A stretch of 64,000 bases of DNA from Dongia_B soli (GTDB lineage Bacteria > Pseudomonadota > Alphaproteobacteria > Dongiales > Dongiaceae), in contig NZ_JAXCLW010000002.1 of the NCBI RefSeq assembly GCF_034044715.1, positions 744,001 to 808,000 on the forward strand, in the 5' to 3' direction. Every line of letters begins with the position of its first letter. Position 1 is the first letter of the stretch. Below are positions 51,879 through 59,888 of the stretch, piece by piece. The notes beneath the pieces are model-generated. The model saw only the letters and a program-made list of their open reading frames with translations. It ran no database searches and was not told the origin of the DNA. The position numbers were made by a program, and so were the translations under genes.

Positions 51879-53246
51879 TTATTTGCTGTTTTTGCGGCGC
51901 AAATAGCGGTCGATGGCGATGGCGGCGATCTTGCCGTCCTCGACACCTTGCACTGTTAAATCGGTCCCGCTGGCGACACAGTCGCCGCCAGCCCAGACAT
52001 TGGGCAAGGAGGTCTGCATATCCTCATTGACGACGATCTTGCCATTGGCGAGATCGAGCGATTCATGTGCTTGACCATTGACCGGATCCTTGACCAGTTT
52101 CTGGCCGATCGCCTTGAAGACGACATCGCAAAGGAGGCTGAAGGTCTCGCCGGTGCCGATCAGACGGCCCTGATCATCGAGCTGGGTATATTCGAACTCG
52201 ACTTCGCGGGCCGCGCCTTGGTGCGAGATCAGCCGCACCGGCTTTGCCCAATGCTTGATCTTGACGCCGTTGACCTGGGCGAATTCCTGTTCGTGCCAGG
52301 TGGCGGTCATCTGATCGGGACCGCGGCGATAGACCAGTGTCACATCTTCGGCGCCGAGGCGCTTCGACTGAATGGCGATATCGATCGCCGTATTGCCGCC
52401 GCCAATCACCAGGACCTTCCGGCCGACCGGCAATTTGGATTTGTCCGCCGCCTGACGCAGCTTCGCGATGTAATCCACCGCGTCCTGGACATTGGCGACC
52501 TCTTCGCCATCGAGGCCGAGCGCATTGACGCCGGCAAGGCCAAGACCCACGAAAACCGCTTCATAATCATGCCGAAGCTGTTCCAGTGCCAGATCGCGGC
52601 CGAGCGCTTTGCCGGTATTGACCGCGATGCCGCCGATCTGCATCAGCCAGCGGATTTCACGCTGGGCAAAATCCTCGACGGTTTTATAGGCGGCAATACC
52701 ATATTCGTTAAGGCCGCCCAGTTTGTCGCGTGCCTCGAAGATCGTCACGTCATGGCCTAGCATGGCGAGGCGGTGCGCACAGGAAAGACCGGCCGGACCG
52801 CCACCGATCACCGCCACCTTCTGGCCGCTCGGCGCCTGGCGCTGAAACGGATGAATACCCTGCTCTATCAGCCGGTCGGTGGCATAACGTTGCAGCGCAC
52901 CGATATTGACCGGCTTGTCTTCCGAGGTATTGCGGACGCAGGCGTCTTCGCAAAGAATTTCTGTCGGGCAGACCCGGGCGCACATGCCACCGAGAATATT
53001 CTGTTCAAAAATCTTCTCCGCTGCGCCGCGCACATTGTCGGTCGAAATCATGCGGATGAAGTTCGGGATGTCGATGCTGGTCGGACAAGCTTCGGTGCAG
53101 GGCGCGTCATAGCAGAAGTAACAGCGGCTGCTTTCGACAATCGCTTTCTTGCGATCCAGCACGGGCTTCACGTCTTCGAAATTGCGGTCGATATCCTGCG
53201 ACTGCAATCTGGCAGCAGCGATATCTGGCGTCGCGGATTGCGCCAT
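51879..53246 (-). CDS. preT: Dihydropyrimidine dehydrogenase (NAD-dependent) subunit PreT
   Basis: 455 residues, GltD-like. The N-terminus holds cysteine clusters for iron-sulfur centres (RCYFCYDAPCTEACPTSIDIP; GGMCARVCPTEILCEDAC), followed by FAD-binding VAVIGGGPAGLSCAHRLAMLGHDV and NAD-binding VLVIGGGNTAIDIAIQSKRLG. It passes electrons from NADH to PreA. First gene of the large minus-strand operon; the RutR-type sites lie about 100-140 bp upstream in the gap shared with the regulator gene. Confidence 0.95.
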   Translation of the reverse strand: MAQSATPDIAAARLQSQDIDRNFEDVKPVLDRKKAIVESSRCYFCYDAPCTEACPTSIDIPNFIRMISTDNVRGAAEKIFEQNILGGMCARVCPTEILCEDACVRNTSEDKPVNIGALQRYATDRLIEQGIHPFQRQAPSGQKVAVIGGGPAGLSCAHRLAMLGHDVTIFEARDKLGGLNEYGIAAYKTVEDFAQREIRWLMQIGGIAVNTGKALGRDLALEQLRHDYEAVFVGLGLAGVNALGLDGEEVANVQDAVDYIAKLRQAADKSKLPVGRKVLVIGGGNTAIDIAIQSKRLGAEDVTLVYRRGPDQMTATWHEQEFAQVNGVKIKHWAKPVRLISHQGAAREVEFEYTQLDDQGRLIGTGETFSLLCDVVFKAIGQKLVKDPVNGQAHESLDLANGKIVVNEDMQTSLPNVWAGGDCVASGTDLTVQGVEDGKIAAIAIDRYLRRKNSK

Positions 53247-53345
53247 CTCTCCCTCCCATGTGACGGCATCATCCGCGCGTTTGATCTCGACCGGCGCGGT
53301 GTGCCCCTGACGTTTCCCGTCTGTTATTTTCGAGCATGACGAAGC

Positions 53346-53361
53346 TTGACCATTTGATCAA
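53346..53361. promoter_or_regulatory. RutR-type operator between preT and the regulator gene
   Basis: TTGACCATTTGATCAA fits TTGACCANNTGGTCAA with one mismatch. A further palindrome TTGATCAA lies at 53377-53384, 31 bp (about three helical turns) away on the same face. Together they would control preT and autoregulate the divergent regulator. Confidence 0.7.
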
Positions 53362-53457
53362 GTTTTTTCTGACCGCTTGATCAACTTTCCCATGCTAGGC
53401 TTTACTGGAATAATATCGCTAACCGGCGGGCCGAGCCGGATCGTTGTGGGGAGGAAT

Positions 53458-54147
53458 ATGTCAGTGGCGATCACGCAACATAAAACCGGCCGTTCCGCCA
53501 TTGCCAAAGGCGTTCGCCAAATTTCCCGCGCCAGCATCGAGGCGCGCATTCTGGCCGCCGCGGAATCCGTCTTCGCTGAAAGCGGATTTTCCGGTGCGAC
53601 GACGGCGGAAATTGCCAAGCGCGCCGGGGTGCCGAAGGCCAATCTGCATTACTACTTCAAGACCAAGGAAGATCTGTATCGGCAGGTCTTGCAGGGCATT
53701 CTGGAACTCTGGCTCGGCACCGGCGATCAGATATTGCCGGAATTCGACCCGGCCCAGGCGCTCAGCCACTACATCGCCGCGAAGATCGACCTCGCTCGAC
53801 AACGCCCCCTCGCCTCGCGGGTTTTCGCCAATGAGATCATTCATGGTGCACCGCAGATCAGCGACTTCCTGCAGGATGAATTACGCGACTGGGTCGACCG
53901 CAAGGCTGAGGTGATCGACGGCTGGATCGCTGCCGGCAAATTGAAGCCAATCGATCCGCGGCATTTGTTTTTCATGATCTGGGCCAATACCCAGACTTAT
54001 GCCGATTTCGCCGTGCAGATCGCCGCGGTGCTTGGGCGCACGCAATTGCTGCCGGAAGATTACGACAAGGCGGGGCGACAGCTTGCCGAGATCATCCTGC
54101 AAGGTTGCGGCCTGACCATGCCGGCGCAATGGCCGCCGGCCGAATAA
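53458..54147 (+). CDS. rutR: TetR-family regulator of pyrimidine catabolism, RutR-like
   Basis: 229 residues. The TetR helix-turn-helix reads IEARILAAAESVFAESGFSGATTAEIAKRAGVPKANLHYYFKTKEDLYRQVL (about 28-78). The C-terminal domain is of the RutR/YcdC type (SHYIAAKIDLARQRPLASRVFANEIIHGAP...HLFFMIWANTQTYADFAVQI). RutR binds uracil or thymine, which release it from DNA. It sits in the middle of its presumed targets, divergent from preT and convergent with the dihydropyrimidinase. GGGGAGGA precedes the ATG. Confidence 0.85.
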   Translation: MSVAITQHKTGRSAIAKGVRQISRASIEARILAAAESVFAESGFSGATTAEIAKRAGVPKANLHYYFKTKEDLYRQVLQGILELWLGTGDQILPEFDPAQALSHYIAAKIDLARQRPLASRVFANEIIHGAPQISDFLQDELRDWVDRKAEVIDGWIAAGKLKPIDPRHLFFMIWANTQTYADFAVQIAAVLGRTQLLPEDYDKAGRQLAEIILQGCGLTMPAQWPPAE

Positions 54148-54171
54148 GCGACCGCACTTCTCAATAAAGGA

Positions 54172-54194
54172 GCCCTCGACAGAGTGCCGAGGGC
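54172..54194. terminator. Hairpin between the convergent regulator and dihydropyrimidinase genes
   Basis: GCCCTCG (54172-54178) and CGAGGGC (54188-54194) form a 7-bp stem with a 9-base loop. No clear T tract follows in either direction, so terminator strength is uncertain. Confidence 0.45.
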
Positions 54195-54221
54195 CTCATG
54201 AAGCGAACAGGCGATGACGAG

Positions 54222-55679
54222 TTATTGCGCCGCCTTGCTGGTGCGCTGGACCGGCGCCGGCTTGCGGCGTTCGTTGATCTTCTTAACGGCGTCGAAGACC
54301 GGCGCGAAAGTCGGCCGGTTGATATAACGTCCGGCGCCGCGCGTGACGTTCAACTGGCCGTTTTCCCAAACCACCTTGCCCTGGCTGATCGTGTGGCTGG
54401 GAACGCCCTGTACCGTCATGCCTTCGAAGATGTTGTAATCCACCTTCTGGTGATGGGTCTTCGCCGAGATGGTCCGCGTGCCCTTGGGATCCCAGACGAC
54501 GAGATCGGCATCTGCGCCGACACTGACCGAGCCCTTGCGCGGATAGATGTTGAAGATCTGCGCGGCCGCGGTCGAGGTGACGCGCACGAATTCCATCGGT
54601 GTCAGACGGCCAGTGCCGACACCATGATGCCACAGCACCGCCATGCGGTCTTCGACACCGCCGGTGCCGTTGGGGATCTTGGTGAAATCGTCCCGCCCCA
54701 TCGCCTTCTGATCGGCACAGAAGCAGCAATGATCGGTTGCCGTTGTATGCAGTGTCCCCGATTGCAAGGCGCGCCAGAGGATTTCCTGGTTTTCCTTCGG
54801 GCGGAAGGGCGGGCTCATGACATGGGCCGCAGCCACGTTCCAATCCGGATGCCGGTAGACTGAATCGTCGATCAGCAGATGGCCGGCCAGAACTTCGCCA
54901 TAGACCCTCTGTCCCTCGCCACGGGCGCGGGCGATGGCTTCGATCGCTTCCTTGCAAGAATTGTGGACGATATAGAGCGGGTTGCCGATTACCTGGGCTA
55001 CGCGGATCGCGCGATTGGCGGCCTCGCCCTCTACTTCCGGCGGCCGCGACAGTGGATGGCCTTCGGGGCCGGTGATGCCCTTCTTCAGGATTTCCTGCTG
55101 CAGGTGATAGACAAGCTCGCCATTCTCGGCATGTACGGTCGGGATCGCGCCCAGTTCCAGGCAGCGGGCGAAGCTCTTCACCAGATCCTCGTCCGGCACC
55201 ATGATGGCATTCTTATAGGCCATGAAGTGCTTGAAGCTGTTGACGCCGCGTTCGCGGGCCAGCACCCCCATATCCTCATAGACCTGATCGCTCCACCAGG
55301 TGACGGCGACATGGAAGGAATAATCTGCGCAGGCCTTCTCGGCCCAGCCGCGCCATTCATCATAAGCTGTGAGCAGCGAGGTGTTCGGCGCCGGGATGAC
55401 GAAATCGATAATCATCGTCGTGCCGCCGGCAAGTCCAGCCGCGGTACCGGTATAAAAATCTTCGCTCGCCACCGTGCCCATGAAGGGCAATTGCATATGG
55501 GTATGGGGGTCGATGCCGCCCGGCATCACATATTGGCCACCGGCATCCACGACCTTAGCGCCCGCCGGCGCGTCGAGATTTTGCCCCACAGCCTTGATAA
55601 GACCATCGGCGACATAAACATCCGCCCGCTTCATCTCCTCGGCGGTGACGACAGTGCCGCCCCTGATCAATAGCGACAT
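54222..55679 (-). CDS. hydA: Dihydropyrimidinase
   Basis: 485 residues of the D-hydantoinase/dihydropyrimidinase amidohydrolases. The binuclear metal site is visible: GGIDPHTHMQLPF (about 54-66), the carboxylated lysine in NSFKHFMAYKNA, PTVHAENGELVYH, YIVHNSCKEA and TTATDHCCF. It opens dihydrouracil or dihydrothymine to the N-carbamoyl beta-amino acid. ATG 55679 has GGGAGGAG five bases upstream; a TTG at 55694 inside that site is not the start. A RutR-type operator lies 46 bp before it. Transcribed separately from the preT operon. Confidence 0.94.
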   Translation of the reverse strand: MSLLIRGGTVVTAEEMKRADVYVADGLIKAVGQNLDAPAGAKVVDAGGQYVMPGGIDPHTHMQLPFMGTVASEDFYTGTAAGLAGGTTMIIDFVIPAPNTSLLTAYDEWRGWAEKACADYSFHVAVTWWSDQVYEDMGVLARERGVNSFKHFMAYKNAIMVPDEDLVKSFARCLELGAIPTVHAENGELVYHLQQEILKKGITGPEGHPLSRPPEVEGEAANRAIRVAQVIGNPLYIVHNSCKEAIEAIARARGEGQRVYGEVLAGHLLIDDSVYRHPDWNVAAAHVMSPPFRPKENQEILWRALQSGTLHTTATDHCCFCADQKAMGRDDFTKIPNGTGGVEDRMAVLWHHGVGTGRLTPMEFVRVTSTAAAQIFNIYPRKGSVSVGADADLVVWDPKGTRTISAKTHHQKVDYNIFEGMTVQGVPSHTISQGKVVWENGQLNVTRGAGRYINRPTFAPVFDAVKKINERRKPAPVQRTSKAAQ

Positions 55680-55724
55680 GCGCTCCTCCCTCAACTGGTA
55701 TCGGCCGTTCGGTTGACCCGAAAC

Positions 55725-55740
55725 TTGATCATCTGGTCAA
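55725..55740. promoter_or_regulatory. RutR-type operator before the dihydropyrimidinase gene
   Basis: TTGATCATCTGGTCAA fits TTGACCANNTGGTCAA with one mismatch. A partial half-site TTGACC is at 55713-55718. It is placed to control hydA. Confidence 0.7.
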
Positions 55741-55809
55741 AGAATACGCGGAAGGATCGGGGCGGCAAAGTCTTTTCTAGGCCGACGCCGAATCAAGAAT
55801 CGACCGTTA

Positions 55810-56217
55810 TCAGGGCAGCGGTTGCGGCTGCGATTTGCCATAGGCGATTGACTTACCGTCATGGTCAATGGCGGCGGCTTCGAAATAGTAATAATGCGGT
55901 TCGCTTCCCTGGGTGCAGGGGCCGGTATAGCTTTTCAGTGATCCTTCGGGGAGAACACCCGAGCCGGTATTGGCAACCTCGCCACCACCCAAAGCGGAGC
56001 TCGGATTATCACGATCGCGCAGACGCACGGCGAAATAGGACGTGCCCGCAGGGAAATTTCCAATCTCGACTTTCGGTGATATGCCCGAGCAGAGATGCGA
56101 AGGCTTCCATGCGAAATCCACGGTCATCGTATTGGGGTTGGATTTTTCTGTCGGCTCGGTCGAACTGCAGGCAGTCAGGGCAGCGATACCGATAAGAAGC
56201 AACAAATGCTGACGCAT
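55810..56217 (-). CDS. Short PEBP-like lipoprotein
   Basis: 135 residues. The signal ends with a lipobox ALTAC (cysteine about 17). The mature part resembles a shortened phosphatidylethanolamine-binding (YbhB/YbcL) domain: MTVDFAWKPSHLCSGISPKVEIGNFPAGTSYFAVRLRDRDNPS, then SLKSYTGPCTQGSEPHYYYFEAAAID. The usual WVHW block between these is lost. Function unknown. It lies just upstream of hydA's operator on the same strand but outside the catabolic unit. Confidence 0.7.
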   Translation of the reverse strand: MRQHLLLLIGIAALTACSSTEPTEKSNPNTMTVDFAWKPSHLCSGISPKVEIGNFPAGTSYFAVRLRDRDNPSSALGGGEVANTGSGVLPEGSLKSYTGPCTQGSEPHYYYFEAAAIDHDGKSIAYGKSQPQPLP

Positions 56218-56462
56218 AAGGTCTTTCCCTCACAATATCGGTTAACTTGTCCCGCTGATGGTATCGCAGGTCCGCTTCGGCTCGGCAGACAATTTTTAGC
56301 TGCGCCGCACACAATATCTTGTATTGCGCCGGATCCGGTTTGCCTGCTGCAGCGATAACCGTACCGGGAAATACCCTCTAGCACCTCAATTCGAGAAACG
56401 ACCAGCCGCATTCGCCGTTAACAAGAGCGCGAAGCAAAGAGCGCCAATCCACCCCGTGGAGG

Positions 56463-57638
56463 ATGTTGTTGACGGATGAACTCGATGCTTATGGTCGGCA
56501 GTTTATTGCCTCGCTCACCTGGATGCCGGATTGGGCGGCCAGCCTCATCCTTCTGAGCCTCGCCTTCATCATCGCGCTCATCATCCATCGGACCGGCTTC
56601 CGGCTGCTGACCGGATTGGTGAGCAACCGGGATCTGTCCTGGCGCTCCCTGGTTTCCCGGACTGAGGGGCCGGGCAGATTGGCCGTCATCATCTTCAATC
56701 TTTCGGTTGCAACCAAGATCGCACCGCTCAGCGATCGGCAGGCGACGCTGATTCAGCATCTCCTCTTGGTCAGCTTCATCATCCTGATCGGCTGGCTCGC
56801 GGTAACCGCACTGCATATCTGGACCACGGTCTATCTGCGGCGCTTCAAACTGGATGCGGCGGATAATTTGCTGGCTCGGAAGCATACAACCCAATTGCGT
56901 ATTCTGCAGCGCGTGGCCGTGACGATTATCGGCGTCCTCACCATTGCCGCGGCTTTGATGAGCTTCGATCAGGTCCGGCAATATGGCGTGAGCCTGCTGG
57001 CTTCTGCGGGCGCCGCGGGCCTGGTCATCGGTCTTGCGCTTCAGCCGATGCTGAAAAATCTCGCCGCTGGCATTCAACTTGCGATCACCCAGCCGATCCG
57101 ATTGGACGACGCGGTCATCGTCGAAGGCGAATGGGGCAATGTCGAAGAGATTTCGTCGACCTATGTTGTCGTGCGTCTTTGGGATTGGCGGCGCATGGTG
57201 CTGCCGCTCGCTTATTTCATTGAGAAGCCCTTCCAGAACTGGACGCGTGAGGGCTCCTCGCTGATCGGCACGGTCATGCTTTACGTCGATTATAGCGCAC
57301 CGGTGGATGCGATGCGTGAACAGTTGAAGGAGATCGCCGAAGCGTCACCGCTCTGGGACCGACAGGTGGTTAATATGCAGGTCACGGATTTTAAGCAGGA
57401 TACGATGGAGATCCGTATGTTAGTGAGCGCGAGCACGGCGGGACGCACCTTCGACCTCCGCTGCGTGGTACGAGAAGAAATGATTTCGTGGCTGCAAAAG
57501 AACCACCCGGCGGCATTGCCGCGGCGGCGTGCGGAAATCGCCGATTGGCCATCGCTAGGGAAAGCCGTCCTGATGGAGCGTCATGTCTCCAACGGCTCGA
57601 TATCTCGCCTGACCAATGGCGGTAAAGGTCAGGCATAG
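56463..57638 (+). CDS. MscS-family mechanosensitive channel
   Basis: 391 residues. Three or four membrane spans come first, then the MscS core: LLASAGAAGLVIGLALQPMLKNLAAGIQLAITQPIRLDDAVIVEGEWGNVEEISSTYVVVRLWDWRRMVLPLAYFIEKPFQNWTR. In E. coli MscS this region is the pore helix TM3 and the beta domain. The GGAGG touches the ATG, so a downstream TTG (56466 or 56469) may be used. It is longer at the N-terminus than MscS itself. Converges with gfa. Confidence 0.92.
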   Translation: MLLTDELDAYGRQFIASLTWMPDWAASLILLSLAFIIALIIHRTGFRLLTGLVSNRDLSWRSLVSRTEGPGRLAVIIFNLSVATKIAPLSDRQATLIQHLLLVSFIILIGWLAVTALHIWTTVYLRRFKLDAADNLLARKHTTQLRILQRVAVTIIGVLTIAAALMSFDQVRQYGVSLLASAGAAGLVIGLALQPMLKNLAAGIQLAITQPIRLDDAVIVEGEWGNVEEISSTYVVVRLWDWRRMVLPLAYFIEKPFQNWTREGSSLIGTVMLYVDYSAPVDAMREQLKEIAEASPLWDRQVVNMQVTDFKQDTMEIRMLVSASTAGRTFDLRCVVREEMISWLQKNHPAALPRRRAEIADWPSLGKAVLMERHVSNGSISRLTNGGKGQA

Positions 57639-57657
57639 GAGTTGAAGATGCGGACGG

Positions 57658-57687
57658 CAAAACGGCCCCGTCCAATAGGCGGGGCCG
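57658..57687 (-). terminator. Intrinsic terminator for gfa
   Basis: CGGCCCCG (57663-57670) and CGGGGCCG (57680-57687) form the stem; on the minus strand it is followed by TTTT. On the plus strand no T tract follows, so it mainly serves gfa. Confidence 0.65.
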
Positions 57688-57713
57688 CTGTGATGTAACT
57701 TGTTGTGAAACGA

Positions 57714-58286
57714 TTACGCTCTCAGCACACCCGATTGCTTGGCGATATGCGTGGCGATCGCGTCCATTAAAGCCGGCGACAGGCAGTCATAGGGCTCCAG
57801 GCCCAGCTCCTTCAGGCGCGAGCGGACCGCACCCATCTCCTTCGGATCGGCACCGGATTCGATGATGGAAGAAACGAAGGCGGCGAATTCGGGTGCCGAC
57901 CAGCCGTCATCCTTCGATAGTTCCGTATGTACGAAATCCAATCCGTAGAATGGATGGTTCTTGTTCTCGATGCGGCCATACATATGTACGCCACACTCCT
58001 GGCAGGCGTAACGCTGAATGGCGGCGTTGGAGTCAACGACCTTCAGCTTTTGTTCGTTTTGCGTGACGCTGACCTGGTCGCGCGGAATGACGGCGACCAT
58101 GGAGAAAAGCGCACCGGATGGTTTCCAGCATTTGGTGCAGCCGCAGACGTGATTATGCGCCGTCTGCCCCTTGAGCGTGACGACCACCGGATTAGACGAG
58201 CATTTGCAGGTCAAGGTGCCGCCGGTAAAATCGCCTTTGCCTTGTTTGACGCCGTTATCTACTGACGGATGAATCGAAATCGCCAT
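57714..58286 (-). CDS. gfa: S-(hydroxymethyl)glutathione synthase
   Basis: 190 residues of the Gfa/CENP-V fold. Zinc cysteines are visible in LTCKCSSNP, HVCGCTKCWKPSGALFSMVAVIPRD and YACQECGVHMYGRIE. It speeds the addition of glutathione to formaldehyde, the first step of glutathione-linked formaldehyde oxidation. The matching dehydrogenase and esterase are not next to it. ATG 58286, with a GGGGAGGA-like site upstream. Confidence 0.93.
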   Translation of the reverse strand: MAISIHPSVDNGVKQGKGDFTGGTLTCKCSSNPVVVTLKGQTAHNHVCGCTKCWKPSGALFSMVAVIPRDQVSVTQNEQKLKVVDSNAAIQRYACQECGVHMYGRIENKNHPFYGLDFVHTELSKDDGWSAPEFAAFVSSIIESGADPKEMGAVRSRLKELGLEPYDCLSPALMDAIATHIAKQSGVLRA

Positions 58287-58490
58287 CTTTTCCTCCCCTT
58301 CGCGCCATGTAGGTGATGGTCATTGGTTTTGGTTTGTACGTCATCGACAGTCTCATTCATCTGTAAGGCAATCAAGCCGGACAGTTCAACAAGCATCAGG
58401 TGATGTCGTACTAAAGACCAACCCACTCGCGCCAGCTTATGACTGGATTCTGTGACAGGTTGGAATGATTCGAAGATGGAAGGGCGAGAA

Positions 58491-58567
58491 TGGTCGGAGC
58501 GACTGGATTCGAACCAGCGACCCCCAGACCCCCAGTCTGATGCGCTACCAGGCTGCGCTACGCTCCG
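58491..58567 (-). tRNA. tRNA-Pro (anticodon GGG)
   Basis: A 77-base cloverleaf including an encoded CCA end. The acceptor CGGAGCG pairs with CGCTCCG, the T arm is GCTGGTTCGAATCCAGT, and the anticodon stem TCAGA/TCTGG encloses the loop CTGGGGG, giving anticodon GGG. It reads CCC and CCU codons. It lies downstream of merR, a common alphaproteobacterial arrangement. Confidence 0.95.
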
Positions 58568-58736
58568 ACCGCATTAAATCACCGATCCGGTAAATGGGGG
58601 TGGACGGGTGATGGCGGCCTATATAATCGCCTGAGAGGGATGTGGCAAGGATATTGCCGCCGCGAGGCCGAGAGTTTTCGACGATCTTTCCGGGACTTGC
58701 CGCTGAGATACGCAACCCAACGAAAAACGGCAGAAG

Positions 58737-58762
58737 AAAAGGCGCAATCTTGCGATTGCGCC
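58737..58762 (-). terminator. Intrinsic terminator for the merR/ihfA unit
   Basis: GGCGCAATC (58741-58749) pairs with GATTGCGCC (58754-58762); on the minus strand TTTT follows. It ends just after the merR-like gene and before tRNA-Pro. Confidence 0.8.
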
Positions 58763-58787
58763 TGCTTCTGCTGTTGAAGGCCAGCCC

Positions 58788-59384
58788 TCAGGCGTCGGCT
58801 GCGCGCCGGAGACGGTCGCGCAATTCCCTAAGCTCCTCGATTACGGACTTCACTTCCTTGATCTGGCTGTCATCCAGCGCTGAGCGGAACAGGGGCAAAT
58901 CCATCATCTCTCCCGAGGTTCCCTTGCCGCCCTGCCCGGAACCGCGGCCGGTGCTTTCCGCAGCTTCGGCCGTCGGCTGGTCGCCTTCCGGCGACTCGGC
59001 GCGAAATTCCACGGCGCCGGGAGCCACGGCGAGACTGTCGCCGGAGAGGCGCAAGCCGCCCTCGCGGATCAGCTTCTGCACGCCCTTAATCGTATAGCCC
59101 TGGTCGTAAAGCAGGCCGCGGATGCTCCGCAGCAACTCGACATCTTCCGGCCGGTAATAACGCCGTCCCCCGCCCCGCTTCATCGGCCGGATCTGGGTGA
59201 ACTTGGTTTCCCAGAACCGCAGAACATGCTGCGGGACTTCCAATTCATCCGCGACTTCGCTGATGGTGCGGAAGGCGTCGGCGGACTTCTCCAACCGTTT
59301 GCTGCTTCGGGCGACCGACCGTTTGCCGGCATCGCTGTCGCCCGGAGTATTACGTTGATCGAGAACTCGTCCTGCGCTGCTCAT
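58788..59384 (-). CDS. MerR-family transcriptional regulator
   Basis: 198 residues. The winged helix is ADAFRTISEVADELEVPQHVLRFWETKFTQIRPMKRGGGRRYYRPEDVELLRSIRGLLYDQGYTIKGVQKLI (about 35-107). The C-terminal half is charged and low in complexity (about 120-165, rich in Gly, Ser and Glu) and ends with a short coiled-coil-like helix (SQIKEVKSVIEELRELRDRLRR). It lacks the effector cysteines of metal-sensing MerR proteins. The start overlaps the ihfA stop by 4 bp. Target unknown; this gene is a constant neighbour of ihfA in alphaproteobacteria. Confidence 0.9.
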   Translation of the reverse strand: MSSAGRVLDQRNTPGDSDAGKRSVARSSKRLEKSADAFRTISEVADELEVPQHVLRFWETKFTQIRPMKRGGGRRYYRPEDVELLRSIRGLLYDQGYTIKGVQKLIREGGLRLSGDSLAVAPGAVEFRAESPEGDQPTAEAAESTGRGSGQGGKGTSGEMMDLPLFRSALDDSQIKEVKSVIEELRELRDRLRRAADA

Positions 59385-59683
59385 GATGATGGGCCCTTAT
59401 TCACGCGGTCCTTCAGGACATGCGAGGCACGGAATACCAGTACCCGGCGCGGCTTGATGGGAACTTCCTCCCCGGTCTTGGGATTGCGCCCGACGCGCTC
59501 GCCCTTCATCCGGACAAGGAAACTGCCGAAGGAGGAAATTTTGACGCTCTCGCCTTTGGTCAGAGCCGTGGAAATTTCTTCGAGAACGCTGTCGACCAGT
59601 TCGGCCGATTCGTTCCGCGACAGGCCAACTTCCTGATAGACGGCCTCGCTGAGATCGGCCCGTGTCACTGTCTTACCCTTCAT
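59381..59683 (-). CDS. ihfA: Integration host factor subunit alpha
   Basis: 100 residues. The HU/IHF fold: MKGKTVTRADLSEAVYQEVGLSRNESAELVDSVLEEI, then KISSFGSFLVRMKGERVGRNPKTGEEVPIKPRRVLVFRAS, which includes the DNA-bending beta arm with the RNPKTGE motif. It pairs with IhfB (not in this window) to bend DNA. Placed between fabH and merR. Confidence 0.93.
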   Translation of the reverse strand: MKGKTVTRADLSEAVYQEVGLSRNESAELVDSVLEEISTALTKGESVKISSFGSFLVRMKGERVGRNPKTGEEVPIKPRRVLVFRASHVLKDRVNKGPSS

Positions 59684-59888
59684 TCCGTCCCCCTGTTATG
59701 AAGCTGGCGCGCAAAGCTGTTGCGCACTGGGGTTTCCGTTACTGTCACGAAGCGTAACGATTCCTCATAAATCAGTCAATTACAGAGACTTGTTCAGATG
59801 ACAGACAGATCACAGCCGGAACGCCGTGGCTGATGCAGGAATACGGTCGGGATGGTGCCTTAAAGGGCTTACAATCGGATATCGAGGA

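Noticed and set aside
58441..58510. 10-bp direct repeat GACTGGATTC, once inside tRNA-Pro and once 60 bp away
   Set aside because: It could hint at an old integration site, but it is too short, and no integrase or foreign genes lie nearby.
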